DNA from: Hygrophila difformis | Lineage: Eukaryota; Streptophyta; Magnoliopsida; Lamiales; Acanthaceae | Reading direction: 5' to 3' | Assembly: GCA_030278955.1 (NCBI GenBank) | Contig: JAOANR010000004.1 | Coordinates: 61,411,686-61,475,685 of the forward strand | DNA: 64,000 bases | Shown: in pieces, positions 45,422-57,900 of the stretch | Position numbering within the stretch: position 1 is the stretch's first letter | How the letters are laid out: every line of letters begins with the position of its first letter | The notes under the pieces: model-generated | The model's database searches: none | Seen by the model: the letters and a program-made list of their open reading frames with translations, nothing else | Told to the model about the DNA's origin: nothing | Program-made: the position numbers and the translations under genes

Positions 45422-47940
45422 ATGGGTGCACCTAAGCAAAAGTGGACTCCCGAAGAAGAAGCAGCTCTTAAAGCTGGTGTCATTAAACATGGGCCTGGTA
45501 AATGGCGTACGATTCTAAGGGACCCAGAGTTCAGTGAAGTTTTGTATCTCCGGTCCAATGTTGATTTGAAGGTATCTTATTTGTACATACAGGTTGTGAT
45601 CAATAATTTGATAAATGCCTTAGATTTTCAGTTCTAACTATTAGTGTTGGTTAGGACAAGTGGAGGAACTTGAGTGTTATGGCCAATGGCTGGGCATCTA
45701 GGGAGAAAGTGAAGGTAGTGTTAAGGCGGATGCATCCGATGCCTGATCACGGAGAGAGCTCTATGGGTCTGGCAGCTTCAAGTCAAAGCGATGATGAGTT
45801 TGTTGATGGCCGGCCTATTGCTCCTTCAGGCGGTTCTTCACCAAATGATGCACCAAAACGATCTATTATGAGGTTAACTATGCTGTTTTACGCTAAACAG
45901 TTTCACGATGCAATCCACTTTATTCTTATAATTTTTTTATTTTTTATTTTTTAATTATTATTTCTATATGTACCTTCTCATGTTAACTGGCAACGAGAAA
46001 TTCAATATTAGGAGTGAGAGAAATGGTTTGCTTCTTGGATTTAGATACTTGGAATTCCTGCACACTTCATTTTTGTTATCCTATTAATCTGTTTGCAAAT
46101 TTTTTGGTGCCGTATCGCTGATATCTATTGTCTTCTTTTGTTTTACATAGGTTGGACAATCTCATAATGGAGGCCATTAACAACTTGAGGGAGCCGGGTG
46201 GTTCTAACAAGGCATCTATTGCTGCCTACATAGAGGTATTTTACTATCAAGTCTTATTTTTTTTTTGTTACTTGATGCATTTAAAAAAGGTTGTCTGTAG
46301 TTGTACACCTACTTGTAAAAACAGTTTGATGTGAGATGACCTGATACTGGAATGTCTTCTTTGTGATTGCCTTACGCTCTGTCTGAAACATCTGCTATAT
46401 GCTATGTTGTGAAATGCCTGCTGTATTCCAAATACCTTAGATTGTTGTCATGGTTTGATTTCTCCATATTTTTCCTGTAAATTTAATTTTTTTCACTCCG
46501 TAGATTTTTGAAGGAATATATGAGAGATAAGCCGACAGTCACTACTCTTAGCCTATCATATTGTGTTGCATTGTTTAAAGTTTTTGGGGATGCCCACAGT
46601 GCTTTTATGAGGACACTGTTAAAGGATGCCATGGGTTGGAAACAATTTACTGATGCTTTTGGTGGTGAAATTGAAAAAACAATAACGTTGTACGTTGAAA
46701 CCTTTTATTTTGGGAATTGGGACATGATAATCTGATATGTGTGTAGTGCCTGTTGAGATTTCTTGCTTCAATTCAGCAATTCTGGGCGGAAAATGCTAAT
46801 TTTGAGGAGGAATATCATAACCTGTATGCATTGCTGTAGAATGCTTAAGTAACTATGTTAATGTCTGGCTGGCAGTGGACTTGTACATTATCTTTCTATC
46901 CTATGCGTCTTCGTTTAGTTCTAGTCTTCTAGAACTTCATCGAAAACAAGGGATGCTTAAAGATTTCTGTTAAATTAGCCATCCTCTTCAAATTGTATTT
47001 TTATGTTTCCCTGCAGGATCAGTACTGGGCTCCTGAGAACTTCAAGCGAATATTGTCTGCAAAGTTGAGGCATTTGGCTGCAACCGGAAAGCTTATCAAG
47101 GTATTTTTAGCTCTTAAAAATCAGATAATATCATATCTATCATGAGCATGCTTTTTAGTTGAAGATTTTTGGCTCAGACTAGAGGCTGTTTATCTTTGCA
47201 GATCAGACGCAAGTTCAAAATACCTGGAACATCCACATTATCTGAAAGAAGGGATCCATCAGTTCCCTTGGAAGGAAGACACAAGGTTTCTCCAAGATTT
47301 GACCGCGTTGAAATCAATGATATGGATTCAGAGCTAGCGTCAATGAGGACTATGACTCCACAAGAAGCTGCCGCAGCTGCAGCTCAAGCAGTAGCTGATG
47401 CTGAAGCTGCAATGGCTGAAGCTGAAGAAGCAGCTCGGGAGGCTGAGACAGCTGAAGCTGATGCTGAAGCAGCACAGGCTTTTGCAGAGGCTGCTCTAAA
47501 GACACTGAAAGGAAGAAACCCTCCTAGAATGGTACTACATTAAACTAACCCTCATCATCATCTAATGCTTTATTCCACTGTGTGAGGTAGGCTATGTAAA
47601 TAACTATTTGCTATCTTGTTTGATCAAAACAAAATTCACTTTTTAAAGGCGTTTTCATGTATACTGATTCATTCATTTTTTTTGAGGTATTTGCTTCTCA
47701 CTTTTAGCATAAATCGGTAAGTTGCTGTATTCTTCTTTGTAGTATGCATACTTTTGATATTGAAAAAAACACTGCATGCCAAGCCAACATTTTGTTCTTT
47801 CTAGTATGAAGTACTTTTGCTGTTAATGCTGTTGGTTTTTCTCCTCTTATGATGCATATAAGCGCACTCACATTCACTTCCTTTCCCAATTGATATTGCT
47901 AATTCTATTGCAGAATGTACAGATGATTCAAGCATCGTGA
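45422..47940 (+). CDS. TRB: TRB-type single-Myb-histone telomere repeat-binding protein, six exons
   Basis: Family members bind TTAGGG-type telomeric repeats and telobox promoters in the nucleus. Exons are 45422-45571, 45655-45872, 46151-46235, 47017-47100, 47202-47531 and 47914-47940, giving 894 bp and 297 residues, usual for the family. The N-terminal Myb domain begins [14 protein letters not shown] and ends with the telobox signature VDLKDKWRN across exons 1-2. A linker Ser/Asp segment follows. The H1/H5 domain spans exons 3-5 ([10 protein letters not shown]...[13 protein letters not shown]). An Ala/Glu-rich coiled coil lies near the C-terminus. A non-coding leader exon likely starts at 45379 after a ttgcag acceptor, so I start at MGAPK rather than the in-frame ATG at 45314. 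Reading past exon 5 would give an early stop at 47541. Confidence 0.93.
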
Positions 47941-48459
47941 TGGAGTTCACAATGAACAACCCTACTCAGAGTCTGTCCCTATGTAGCCCTAGCGACTGAC
48001 CTACATGTTCTATGATGTAAATCTAGCAGTAAACGATACTATTTAACTTAGTATAATATGGGGAGGGAATCTTTGCCAGAACAAGTGGCTGGTCACTGTC
48101 GGCCGGTGGGTTTAGACATTTTTCTCATTGATGGAACTACGGTGTCGGTTCATTGTAGAAAAATTTAACTTGGTTGCTGAGTAGTTGCTCCTTAGCAGCA
48201 AAAGATTAGCGAATATCTGCAGGAATGGGAGCTGTATCTGGAAATTGTTGTAGCAAGCTTTCTTTGTTATTGGTTTTACAATGTATGTTATTTTTCTGTA
48301 TAACATCTTTTTAACAGTGTTAAATTCTTTTAATGAAATTTGTTGATTTTTTTTTGCATTATCGGGTTGTGCTTGCGTGCAGTTTATGTTTTACTATTGG
48401 TATGGTTTTTAAGAGACAAAAAGCATGCAAAGCTTAGGAAAAGTGTGCCGTCGTTCTCA
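47941..48459 (+). other. 3' flank and probable 3' UTR of the TRB gene
   Basis: No coding sequence follows the TGA at 47940. An aatgaa near 48333 could serve as a plant poly(A) signal. The MULE target site begins at 48460. Confidence 0.45.
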
Positions 48460-48469
48460 CACTATTTAT

Positions 48470-49697
48470 GGAAAAAAGGATAAATAGGTCCTTTTTCTTT
48501 TCAAAAAATTCAAATCAGTCTTTTTTCTATTTTATTACCAAAACAGTCCTCTACAAATGCTAATTATGTTCAAATCAGTCATTTTTTCACTAATTATATT
48601 CTAATTGCTGACGTGGCAAGGGTTTTAATTTAAACCTGACACGTGTGCATAATATTAGTCCTTTTTCTTTTATCTTTTGCCAATTCAGTCCTAAATTTTT
48701 ATTTTGTTCTATTTAGTCCTCTACCCCAATCACTCATTTTTATATTAATTGGCCTCAAACCTTTCAAATTATTTTATTTTAGGCCCAGAACCTTAAATTT
48801 TTTATTATTACTAATCCATTTATCAAATAAATGCACAACATACTTCCATAAATAAAATTAAACACCAAACCTCATATATTGGGTTCGACTGCTTTGTTAT
48901 CGGGTCTTTCAAGTACCGGAATTTTACGGACTCTCTCTAATAACCACTCGACCGCAACCGATTGTTCATTGGTTTTGGTTTCTTTCAGTAACAATCAACA
49001 GAATCTTACTTTGCGTCCTACTTTAGGATGTAGCAATATTTGAGTAAATGATTTAACTTGAATTTTTGGAAGGTTATGGATACAGGAAGCCTTGGTTTTA
49101 TTGAAAAATATTAATATTATTAAAAATATTAAAAAAATAGCCTGAATTTTATTGTCCACAAAGTATGATTGTGCTGATTGTTGCTGAAGGAAACCAGAAC
49201 CAATGAACTATCGTTACGGTCGGGTGGTTAGAGAGAGTCCGTAAAATTCGGAACTTCGAAGACCCGGTAACAAGGCGGTCAAACCCAATTATGAGGTTTG
49301 GTATTTAATTTTATTTACGGAAGTATGTTGGGCATTTATTTGATAAATGTATTAGTAATAATAAAAAAATTAATGTTCTGGGCCTAAAATGAAATAATTT
49401 GAAAGGTTTGAGGCCAATTAATATAAAAATGAGTGATTGGGGTAGAGGACTAAATATAACAAAATAAAAGTTTAGGACTGAATTGGCAAAAGATAAAAGA
49501 AAAATGACTAATATTATGCACACGTGTCAGGTTTAAAATTAAAACCCTTGCCACGTCAGCAATTAGAATATAATTAGTGAAAAAAGGACTGATTTGAACA
49601 TAATTAGCATTTGTAGAGGACTGTTCTGGTAATAAAATAGAAAAATGACTGATTTGAATTTTTTGAAAAGAAAAATGACATATTTATCCTTTTTTCC
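48470..49697. mobile_element. Foldback Mutator-like element
   Basis: This 1,228-bp element is nearly all inverted repeat, with arms of about 520 bp (48470-48995 and 49175-49697) around a ~180-bp spacer. It starts ggaaaaaagg and ends in the complement. The duplication cactatttat lies at 48460-48469 and 49698-49707 (9-10 bp). The arms encode mirrored 70-residue frames (48643-48855 on +, 49311-49523 on -) as a by-product of the inverted repeat. The arms contain gctgacgtggcaaggg and a second outward-like agtcctttttctttt. No transposase is present. Confidence 0.88.
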
Positions 49698-49707
49698 CAC
49701 TATTTAT

Positions 49708-51149
49708 TATCAGGAATTCCTTTGACAAATATTTTGCTTTTGTAATTTGTCATCTTATTATCGTTATGATTCGTTCATCACAAATACTGAAATACAAACA
49801 CACAACATAATATAATTATTTGAATTTAAACCCTGATGTTAAATGACCTCGGCTTCGTTTGGTAAATAAATATAGTTTAGAGTTTAGAGTTTGGTTTCAG
49901 AGATTAGAGTTTGGCTTCAGATATTTGTAGAGAAAATCAGCGATTCCAAATCTTGTATTTCCCGAAAAACAAACATATATGAATCTCTTAGAGTTGGGAA
50001 TGAGCTTTTAGCGTTTGGACCGCTTATTCCAAACGGCCCTCATAATTTGCGTCTGGAACTTCATATGTGAGCTTGTGACTTGTGAGTCGTGAAATTATTA
50101 ATTTTGCTATTAAATAACTGCATTTCCTTTAGTTCTACCTCCGGTTTTTTTATTTCTCAATTCCAGTAATTGTTTTCAACTAGCTGATTTTGGAGCTTTT
50201 TGGTTAGGTTAGAGAATAATTTTGAAGGTAAATCTAAGATGAGTTTTGTAGTTTGTAATCTCTACTTTCACTATTACTTTACCTTTTTTATTTAGCTTAT
50301 AACGAATCATATAAAATCATCTAAATTCAGCTAGTTGATTTCACTATTACTTTATCATTGGAAGTAGTATTAATCTAAATTTTACTCCCTTCAAAACAGA
50401 ATATCCATTTTGACATGAGGAGTTCAGGACAAAGATTTATCAAATAAGAATGGAAAGAAAAATTTTAAATGACAACAATACATATATAATTTCATTATTC
50501 TTTTTTCTTTTTGTTTTACTTCCAAACAATATTTTTAGAAATTTATTAAGAATAAATAAATTTTACTACGTACTTTTATTTCCCTTTACTAACATCTGTA
50601 ACTAACCTTACTTACTCGATTTTTTTTTTTCCTTAAAAAATTTAAAAATTTAAAAAATAAATGGGTAAAGGAAAGGAACATCATCGTCGTGAGAGAAATA
50701 CTGGTCAGAAACCGGAGGAAGAGACAGCCAAGTTCTTGAGCTTCAACTAATCTCCGATTCCCGTAACTATTTCATAATTTCTCATCTACATATTTGTATA
50801 TTTTCACGATTAAATCTTCGCGCCGAATTTTTTTAACTTCAGTGTTTCATCTTTCGTTGTTTGTTTCGCTTGTTTCGTGGCGGTATTATTTATGAGGTTT
50901 GTTTTCGACTGTCAGGAAATTCGAAATGTTAGTGTTTGTGAGTTTTACAGCCAATTTGGATAGTCTTAGCGGACTGCGTGACTGCAGTGTGCACTGTGTC
51001 TTTTTTTGCCCTAAAAAATGAATGTTTCGTACCACATATGTGATTCTTCATAGTTATTTCAATTGCGTGGTGGTGTCGATGTTCAGGTCGTATTCATTTT
51101 CGCGTTGTTTGTAATTTGATGATGATTCGTATGAGTTGTGGTTTTTCAG
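49708..51149. other. Intergenic DNA, possible small MITE, and leader of the coiled-coil gene
   Basis: Between about 49850 and 50041, ctcggcttcgtttgg and ccaaacggccctc form plausible inverted ends of a ~190-bp MITE. The stretch around 50690-50800 is less AT-rich and likely includes the first leader exon of the gene that follows. A leader intron ends at tttttcag, 51149. Confidence 0.45.
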
Positions 51150-51151
51150 TT

Positions 51152-51807
51152 ATGGATCAGAATTATCCCGACCGGGACACATTAATTGCTCGTGTTCAAC
51201 AGTTAGAGCTCGGTATGTGCTCCAAGGGCTCTTAGTTAATTTCCAGAGGTTGATTTATGTTTCTCTGATTTTATGGATTTAAATAGTGAATGAATATAAA
51301 TTGACAAATTTTAATGGCCACTGATTTGTGTGGAATAGAGGTGATGTTGGATTGCATTAGAAGCTTCATTGGTTCCATGGGACAAAAAAACTCTACAGAA
51401 GTTTATCTTTGTGCCAGCCACCCATGAGAAATCTAGCAATGGGAAGGCTTAGTGAGATTATACAATCTCATGAATTCACAATGTTTCCATAAGTGCAGAT
51501 TTGTAAATATGAGTTGGAGTAGGCACAACATTTTGCTAGGAAATAAAGGGTTATCTTCTCATAGTAGAAATTTTCTATTATAGTGGTTGATTTCAGATGA
51601 TGAGGATTTGGTTGCACTCCTGGCTTTGAGTCTCTTGGTTGTTTACAATGACAAGGGCCTTTTTTGATGTTCCCATATTTTATCTATATCTAGAGTTTCT
51701 GTCAAGTTTAAGCAATTAGTCAATAATTGTTATGGTGTGCCACAGCATCCTGCTCCGGGGTGCAGACTAGGGGCATTGTGATACATGAGACTGTTCTGAA
51801 AAGGCAA

Positions 51808-51852
<45 letters not shown>

Positions 51853-54800
51853 TTGGAAAATCATATGAAGAGGACACCCTTGTAATAGCCTTTCTTCCTT
51901 CCATCAAATGAAACTATTTTTGAGTTCTCGAGGAGTCCCTTGTCTTATGTATATCCACTGTTGAAATTGATTGTTTATAAAAAAAACTCTTTAATTATTA
52001 AGATGTTTATAATATTTCATAGGTTTATTGCATATGAATGTATTTTCATATATTGAAATTGACAGTAAGCACATAATTATTTGGTAAGCTTGTGTTTAGA
52101 TGCAATTTTCTTTTATATATTGGTGATGCTTGTAGGATAAATAACTTAGATATCTAATATTTCATAGGTTTATTGCATATGAATGTATTTTCATATATTG
52201 AAATTGACAGTAAGCTCATAATTATTTGGTAAGCTTGTGTTTAGATGCAAATTTCTTTTATATATTGGTGATGCTTGTAGGATAAATAACTTTATCTATT
52301 TTAAGTTTTAACTCCTACGTCGTTGATAAGGCCATGGCTAGAGAGCCTATTGTGTGTTGCCCTCTTTATTACTACATTCTAAGCATTGGTTTCTTAGTAT
52401 GGTGTATTGTTTATCTTTGCTGCAGAGCGTGATCAGCTGCACAGAGATGTTGAACAGTTGTGTATGCAACAAGCAGGGCCTGCCTATCTCGGAATAGCAA
52501 CCCGATCGCATGCGCAGAGGTGGAAACTATTTATTTATTGAACTTAATACTTATAATTTATTGTCATTTTATAGTAGGGGAAGTATGAAACTTTGCACCA
52601 GTTCCTATTGCCCAGAAATGATCGGAATTTTTTTCCCCTTTTCCATTCTCGAATTAGAACTGCTGGGTTGGAGCAGGAGATAGAAAGCTTGAAAAATAAG
52701 CTGGTTGCTTGCACAAGAGAGAATCAAAATCTTCAAGAGGAGCTATCTGAAGCTTATCGTATTAAGGTCAGAAGCAGTTGGATTCATTATCATTAGTTTA
52801 ATGAGCTCCAGCAGTTAATCAAAATTAATACATCTAACTTTGTCCATTACTATTTCCAGAGCCAACTGGCAGATTTATGTCATGCAGAAGTCGCAAAGGT
52901 TCCTCATCCCCTATCTCTTTCTGTTTGATTTGCAAAATTGAAACAATCATCCTATGTGCTACTGAAACTGAAAACATCGGGAATATGTCAGTTATTCACA
53001 TTCAAGTAGTTATTGCATTTTAGTGTTTTCTCTCGATGCCAGAATACTGAAGCTGAAAAACAACTTAAATTTTTCCAAGCATGTGTTGCTGCTGCTTTTG
53101 CTGAGCGAGATAATGCAATAATGGAGGTGAGCTCTTTCTTTCAATTGTAAAATCTTTCTAACCCCCAGTTTTTAGTTTTTTACTTTCCCTGTTTCCATCA
53201 TGTTGGGTTCAAACTTTGTAGCCTTTGTGAGTGGCATAAAGCTTGTGCTGTTTGATGCATTCTTATTCCATTGTGACTGAAGTTTGTTATGGCCATTTTA
53301 TTATTTCTTTTTGTTCTTTCAATTATGACATAAATATTACCAATAGTGCTTTAGGCATCGAATGGATTGTGACACATGGTTTTAACAGGCTGAAAAGGCC
53401 AAGGAGAAAGAGGAACAAATGCCACAGGAGCTAGAAAAATCTCAAAGAAGGTGTTTATCTAAACACTAATGGTTTAAATATTTATTATGGAGAGAACACA
53501 TACTTCGTATTGTGATATGCAGAGCATTCTCAAGTTTCTCAGTATATGTTTGTGACTATACTTATGGTGGGTTGAATGATTAAAATAAATTTTATCTATT
53601 GGTTTTGTAAATTGTAATATGTGTGGTTGTTACTAGCAAATCAGTTGTTCTACTGAATATTTTTTTATTATGGAATGTCCCTTTATATTTTCTTATTCTT
53701 TATCACCTGCGTTTCTGCAGTAAGATGAAATGCGGCTCACATATTAATCTTTTTATTACCTTATATTTCATACAGGGTTGAAGAGCTGACAACTGAACTA
53801 CGAGACGAAAAAGGACTAGTCCGTACACTTAAGATTGATTTAGAAAAGCATGAAAGGCAGAATGGAGTTTTCAAGGAGGTAGTTGTCAAGATATTTATGG
53901 TATCTTTAATCATTTGTCAAACCTTGGAAAAACATGAAATGGCATTATGGCCTAGCCATTTGCTAAGTGCTTCTGAAGTCTATAATGTCTTGATCGCTAT
54001 TCATATCTTCGCCAGTTGACTATATTCTGTTCATGGTAGGTGATTGATAGATTTTACAATATCAGACAATGTTACTTGGAGGATTTTACTGATGTTAGCT
54101 TGGAAGAGAAATGTGATCGTCTGATGAGCGATCCAACTGAAGTGTGGAGTTTCCAATATGATGATGATACTTCCACTGCCAATTACATTGTAAGTTCCAA
54201 CATCCAAGGATAATGCTGTCATTGTGTTTCATGGGCTTTTAAGCTAGAGGTTACATTAGAGTACTAACTAATCATTGTAATAAACAACATTAGCAAATCA
54301 AGCGAAAGCCAGATAAACCAATTAAGCCCTATATATCTGGATTGATTGATTAGCTTTAGATGTTCGAGTGTTGCCAGATCTCTGAGTCTGAAGTCTGAAC
54401 CATACCAACCCTAATTTTGAAACTGGTAACTTAGTGGAAGAATTAGTTGTTTATTCTGTGCTTCTGCTACCCTGTGTAAAGATTCTGTGATTCTTTATGC
54501 TTTAGAAATGATATCATCTTTGATTGTACTACCCATGCCTTCCTGTGTATTTTCCTCACTTGGCATTTTCTTATTGCAATTGACATTTTCAAAATTATTT
54601 TTGTTAGGCTTGTTTGATAAACTCAGATAGCCTTTATATGTAACAGACTTACAGGTCAACATTTCTATTAATATGAAACCTGTTTTGTAAGATCAATGGA
54701 CCAAATTTGTTGATTTGGTAGATATGATTTTATGAATAAAATGGAGCCCATAATTAAGTATACGATTTCCACTTGTCAGTGAATACATTTGGTAAATAAA

Positions 54801-54871
54801 TTGAAATGCTATGGCTATTGAAATACCGAGTGCTCATAAATGCCTTGTGTGGTTCAGTTTAGATGTGTTAA

Positions 54872-54903
<32 letters not shown>

Positions 54904-57900
54904 TTATTTATTTTTGCACAGTTGTTTATTGTTTAAGTCTCTCAGAACATGGTAAATAGAGATATACTTCCTTACTTCCTATTTTATTCATTAACAATTC
55001 TTCAGACAGAATTCTCTTGAAGCAGAAATTGAGTCCCTGAGGAACAATGTGGGCCATTTGCAAAACAAGCTTCAAATGGTGAGCTTTTCTCTTCTACCAA
55101 TGTGTTGAACATTGTCTGCTGCTTTGGTTTTGTTGTCTTCCGCTATCAAGTCTCTTCTTAATGTTGGTAACCAGGGGCTGGAAATTGAAACCCATTTGAA
55201 AAAGAAAGTAAGTGATTTGGAGAGGAAGAAGGTAAGGAAATCTGTCATCCGGTGTAAAAATGGATCATTTGCACTTTTGCAGTTGCCTTTGTTATACTTT
55301 ACATGTAATGTATAGGTGCTTCCAGAAGGAAAAATCAAGATGCAGATGTCAGAACTACTGCATGACCACTCTCAATGCCGGACTGATGTCATGAAATTAC
55401 TTGATGAGGGCTATTCTGAGATAAAATCTATCATTGATTTGGTCATTGAGAAGATGCGTCAACTTGAACAAAGTAGCGAAAGTAATTTGAAATCTTCTCC
55501 AATACAAGACAAGGAACTACGTGAGAGTGAGTGCAGAGATGTGCATATGAGTACTGATTCTGGCCCTGCATCAATCACTAAGGTACATTTTGCAGCTTTG
55601 GTTTATGTGTTGTTATATTGGTAAGAGCAACTTGGTCATGACTATGGTATTGAATTGATTTATTTGACTATTCTTTCTTGGTCCAAGGTTTTGATGAGGA
55701 AGGATACAATGTTAATGCATAGGATAAGGGAATAACCTTCTAATTACTTGGTGATTTTTTATTTTTTATTTTTAATTTTTTGCGTGATAAAATTGAGTTT
55801 TCCCAGACACGTGAAGTTTATCCTAGTATTTTATTTTTCTAAGTTATCCAAGTTCTCCGTATTGTTCCTCCTCTTTTCATTGCAAAGGGTTCTAGTTGCT
55901 CAATCATGCATTTGTGACTTGGGCACTTATTAATCCAGATTTGATATTTTCTAGCAAAAAGTAGGGCCTATCTAGTGAATTTGAATATATAAACTCATAT
56001 TTACAAAATACACGTGGTTCCCACTGCTGTTTGTTTCACGGACATAGAGTTGTAGAGTTAAAAGAGTTCAAAAGTCTAATGTTTCATAAAATGTAGATGC
56101 AATTGTTTTAAGCATTGTTGATGCCAATCTTCAAAATTGTTGAAATAAAGTGCTATTTTGCATGGAATATAGTTTCAGAAAAATGGATATTGAAACTTAA
56201 TCTTCTCTAAGTGGGCATTACCTTTTTGTTCAGCATTCTTAGAAGCCCATGTACTATAGAAGCTTCAAACATTTTATACGCTTTTTAATCAAAAGACATC
56301 ATGTATTATTTATATATATATATATATATGTATATATTTGGTGCAGAAAGACAATCCAGATCAGCCAACACATAGTGCTCCAGAAACTGTTGATAATTCT
56401 GAAGCTCTTGCTCTTGCACTGCAGGAGAAGGTTGTCTCAGATTTATTCCTTGTTTTACCTTTTTAAGATCATATCTTTCTTAATGTATTGTCTGTCTGCC
56501 CAGGTTGCCGCATTATTACTTTTATCACAGCAAGAAGAAAGACACCTACTGGAGGGGAATGTAAACGCTGCCTTACAGAAAAAGATAGAGGAACTTCAGA
56601 GAAATTTATTGCAGGTAACAGAAATTGCCTATGATTTAAAAGTAGCATACTAGCATCTGTATGCAATGTTGCAGAAGTGTTTATCCAACAGTGTTTTCTA
56701 TGTCAATACAACTTCGAACACTAATTACCAAAGGAAAAAATATAACAAAATCTGATTGTGTATCTGCGTGATGAAGAAAAGAGCTCATCGCTTGTAAAAG
56801 GGTCTTGAAGGTTGTTAAGCCATGTTCATTTTAGATTTGACTACATAAATTTATAATAAAAACCCATAGTTAAATGGACTAGTATAAAATCATTAAAATG
56901 TCAACTAAATTATTGCCCCTAATACTTTATGATAAATTAATTGAGGCAATATTTCGACCTTATCCCAGAATTAAATAAACGACCCCTTGCCAAATGATGT
57001 TTCATAGCAATGAATCCTCTGCTGGGTGGGGGGGGGGGGGGGTTCACCACCCCCCAAGAACTTTGGTATGAACTTATGGTGATCTGATGGCTACTTGAAT
57101 TATCTCTACTCATCTCAGGTTACAAATGAAAAGGTTAAAGCCCTCATGGAGATAGCTCAGCTGAAGCAGGAAATGTATACACTTCAAGAGTAAGTTCTCA
57201 TCTTGTTAGAATAATAGTTTGGCTGTCCAATGGAAATTCTCAGCTCATTTGCATTGTGATTCGGATGACAGTATATTTCAAGTTCTAAGAATTATGATTT
57301 ATATTTTAGTTAAAAGCCATATTTTGTTTGATAATTTCAAATTTGGACACGAATTTTTGTGAAAAAGTGTGTGAGTAGTCAGTCTTAGGTGTTTTTAATG
57401 GTAAATTCCTTTTCTTTGGGGGTACTTCTGTTATGTAAATTCCCATGTGTTGAGTTTATTCGTTGACCCTATAGGTGGTTCTCCTTGGGAAAGAGTAGGA
57501 ACCCAAGTCGGATTTTGTGTAGTATTGGAACTGACTTTATTTTTGTTGACACCAGCTATCATGACATACAATCTTTGCATTTAATAGAGTTCTCATCTAC
57601 TTGGAACTTTTGCTCTATAACAGTCATTTTATGGAATTAGTTGTTTTATTCTGCTTCGCATATTTAGCAGTTTAGCCAAATTGCTTTTCTCCTTGATGGC
57701 GATTTTAATGGCGCCTGGCTTCAGGCAGGTTTATTTATTGGCTATTTTCTTTAATATACATATACTCCTGTATTCAGCAGCTTCAATTTCTTGCAGACAG
57801 AGCAATGAGGACAAGCCGCAGGGAAAGCATTCGGGTGAGGCTGTAGAACAAAGAACTATGCAGGAAAAAGATGGAAGACTAAAAAATCTGCTCAGGAGAA

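Noticed and set aside
48643..49523. Two mirrored 70-residue hydrophobic ORFs on opposite strands
   Set aside because: They are the two arms of the foldback MULE read in inverted orientation, not a divergent gene pair.
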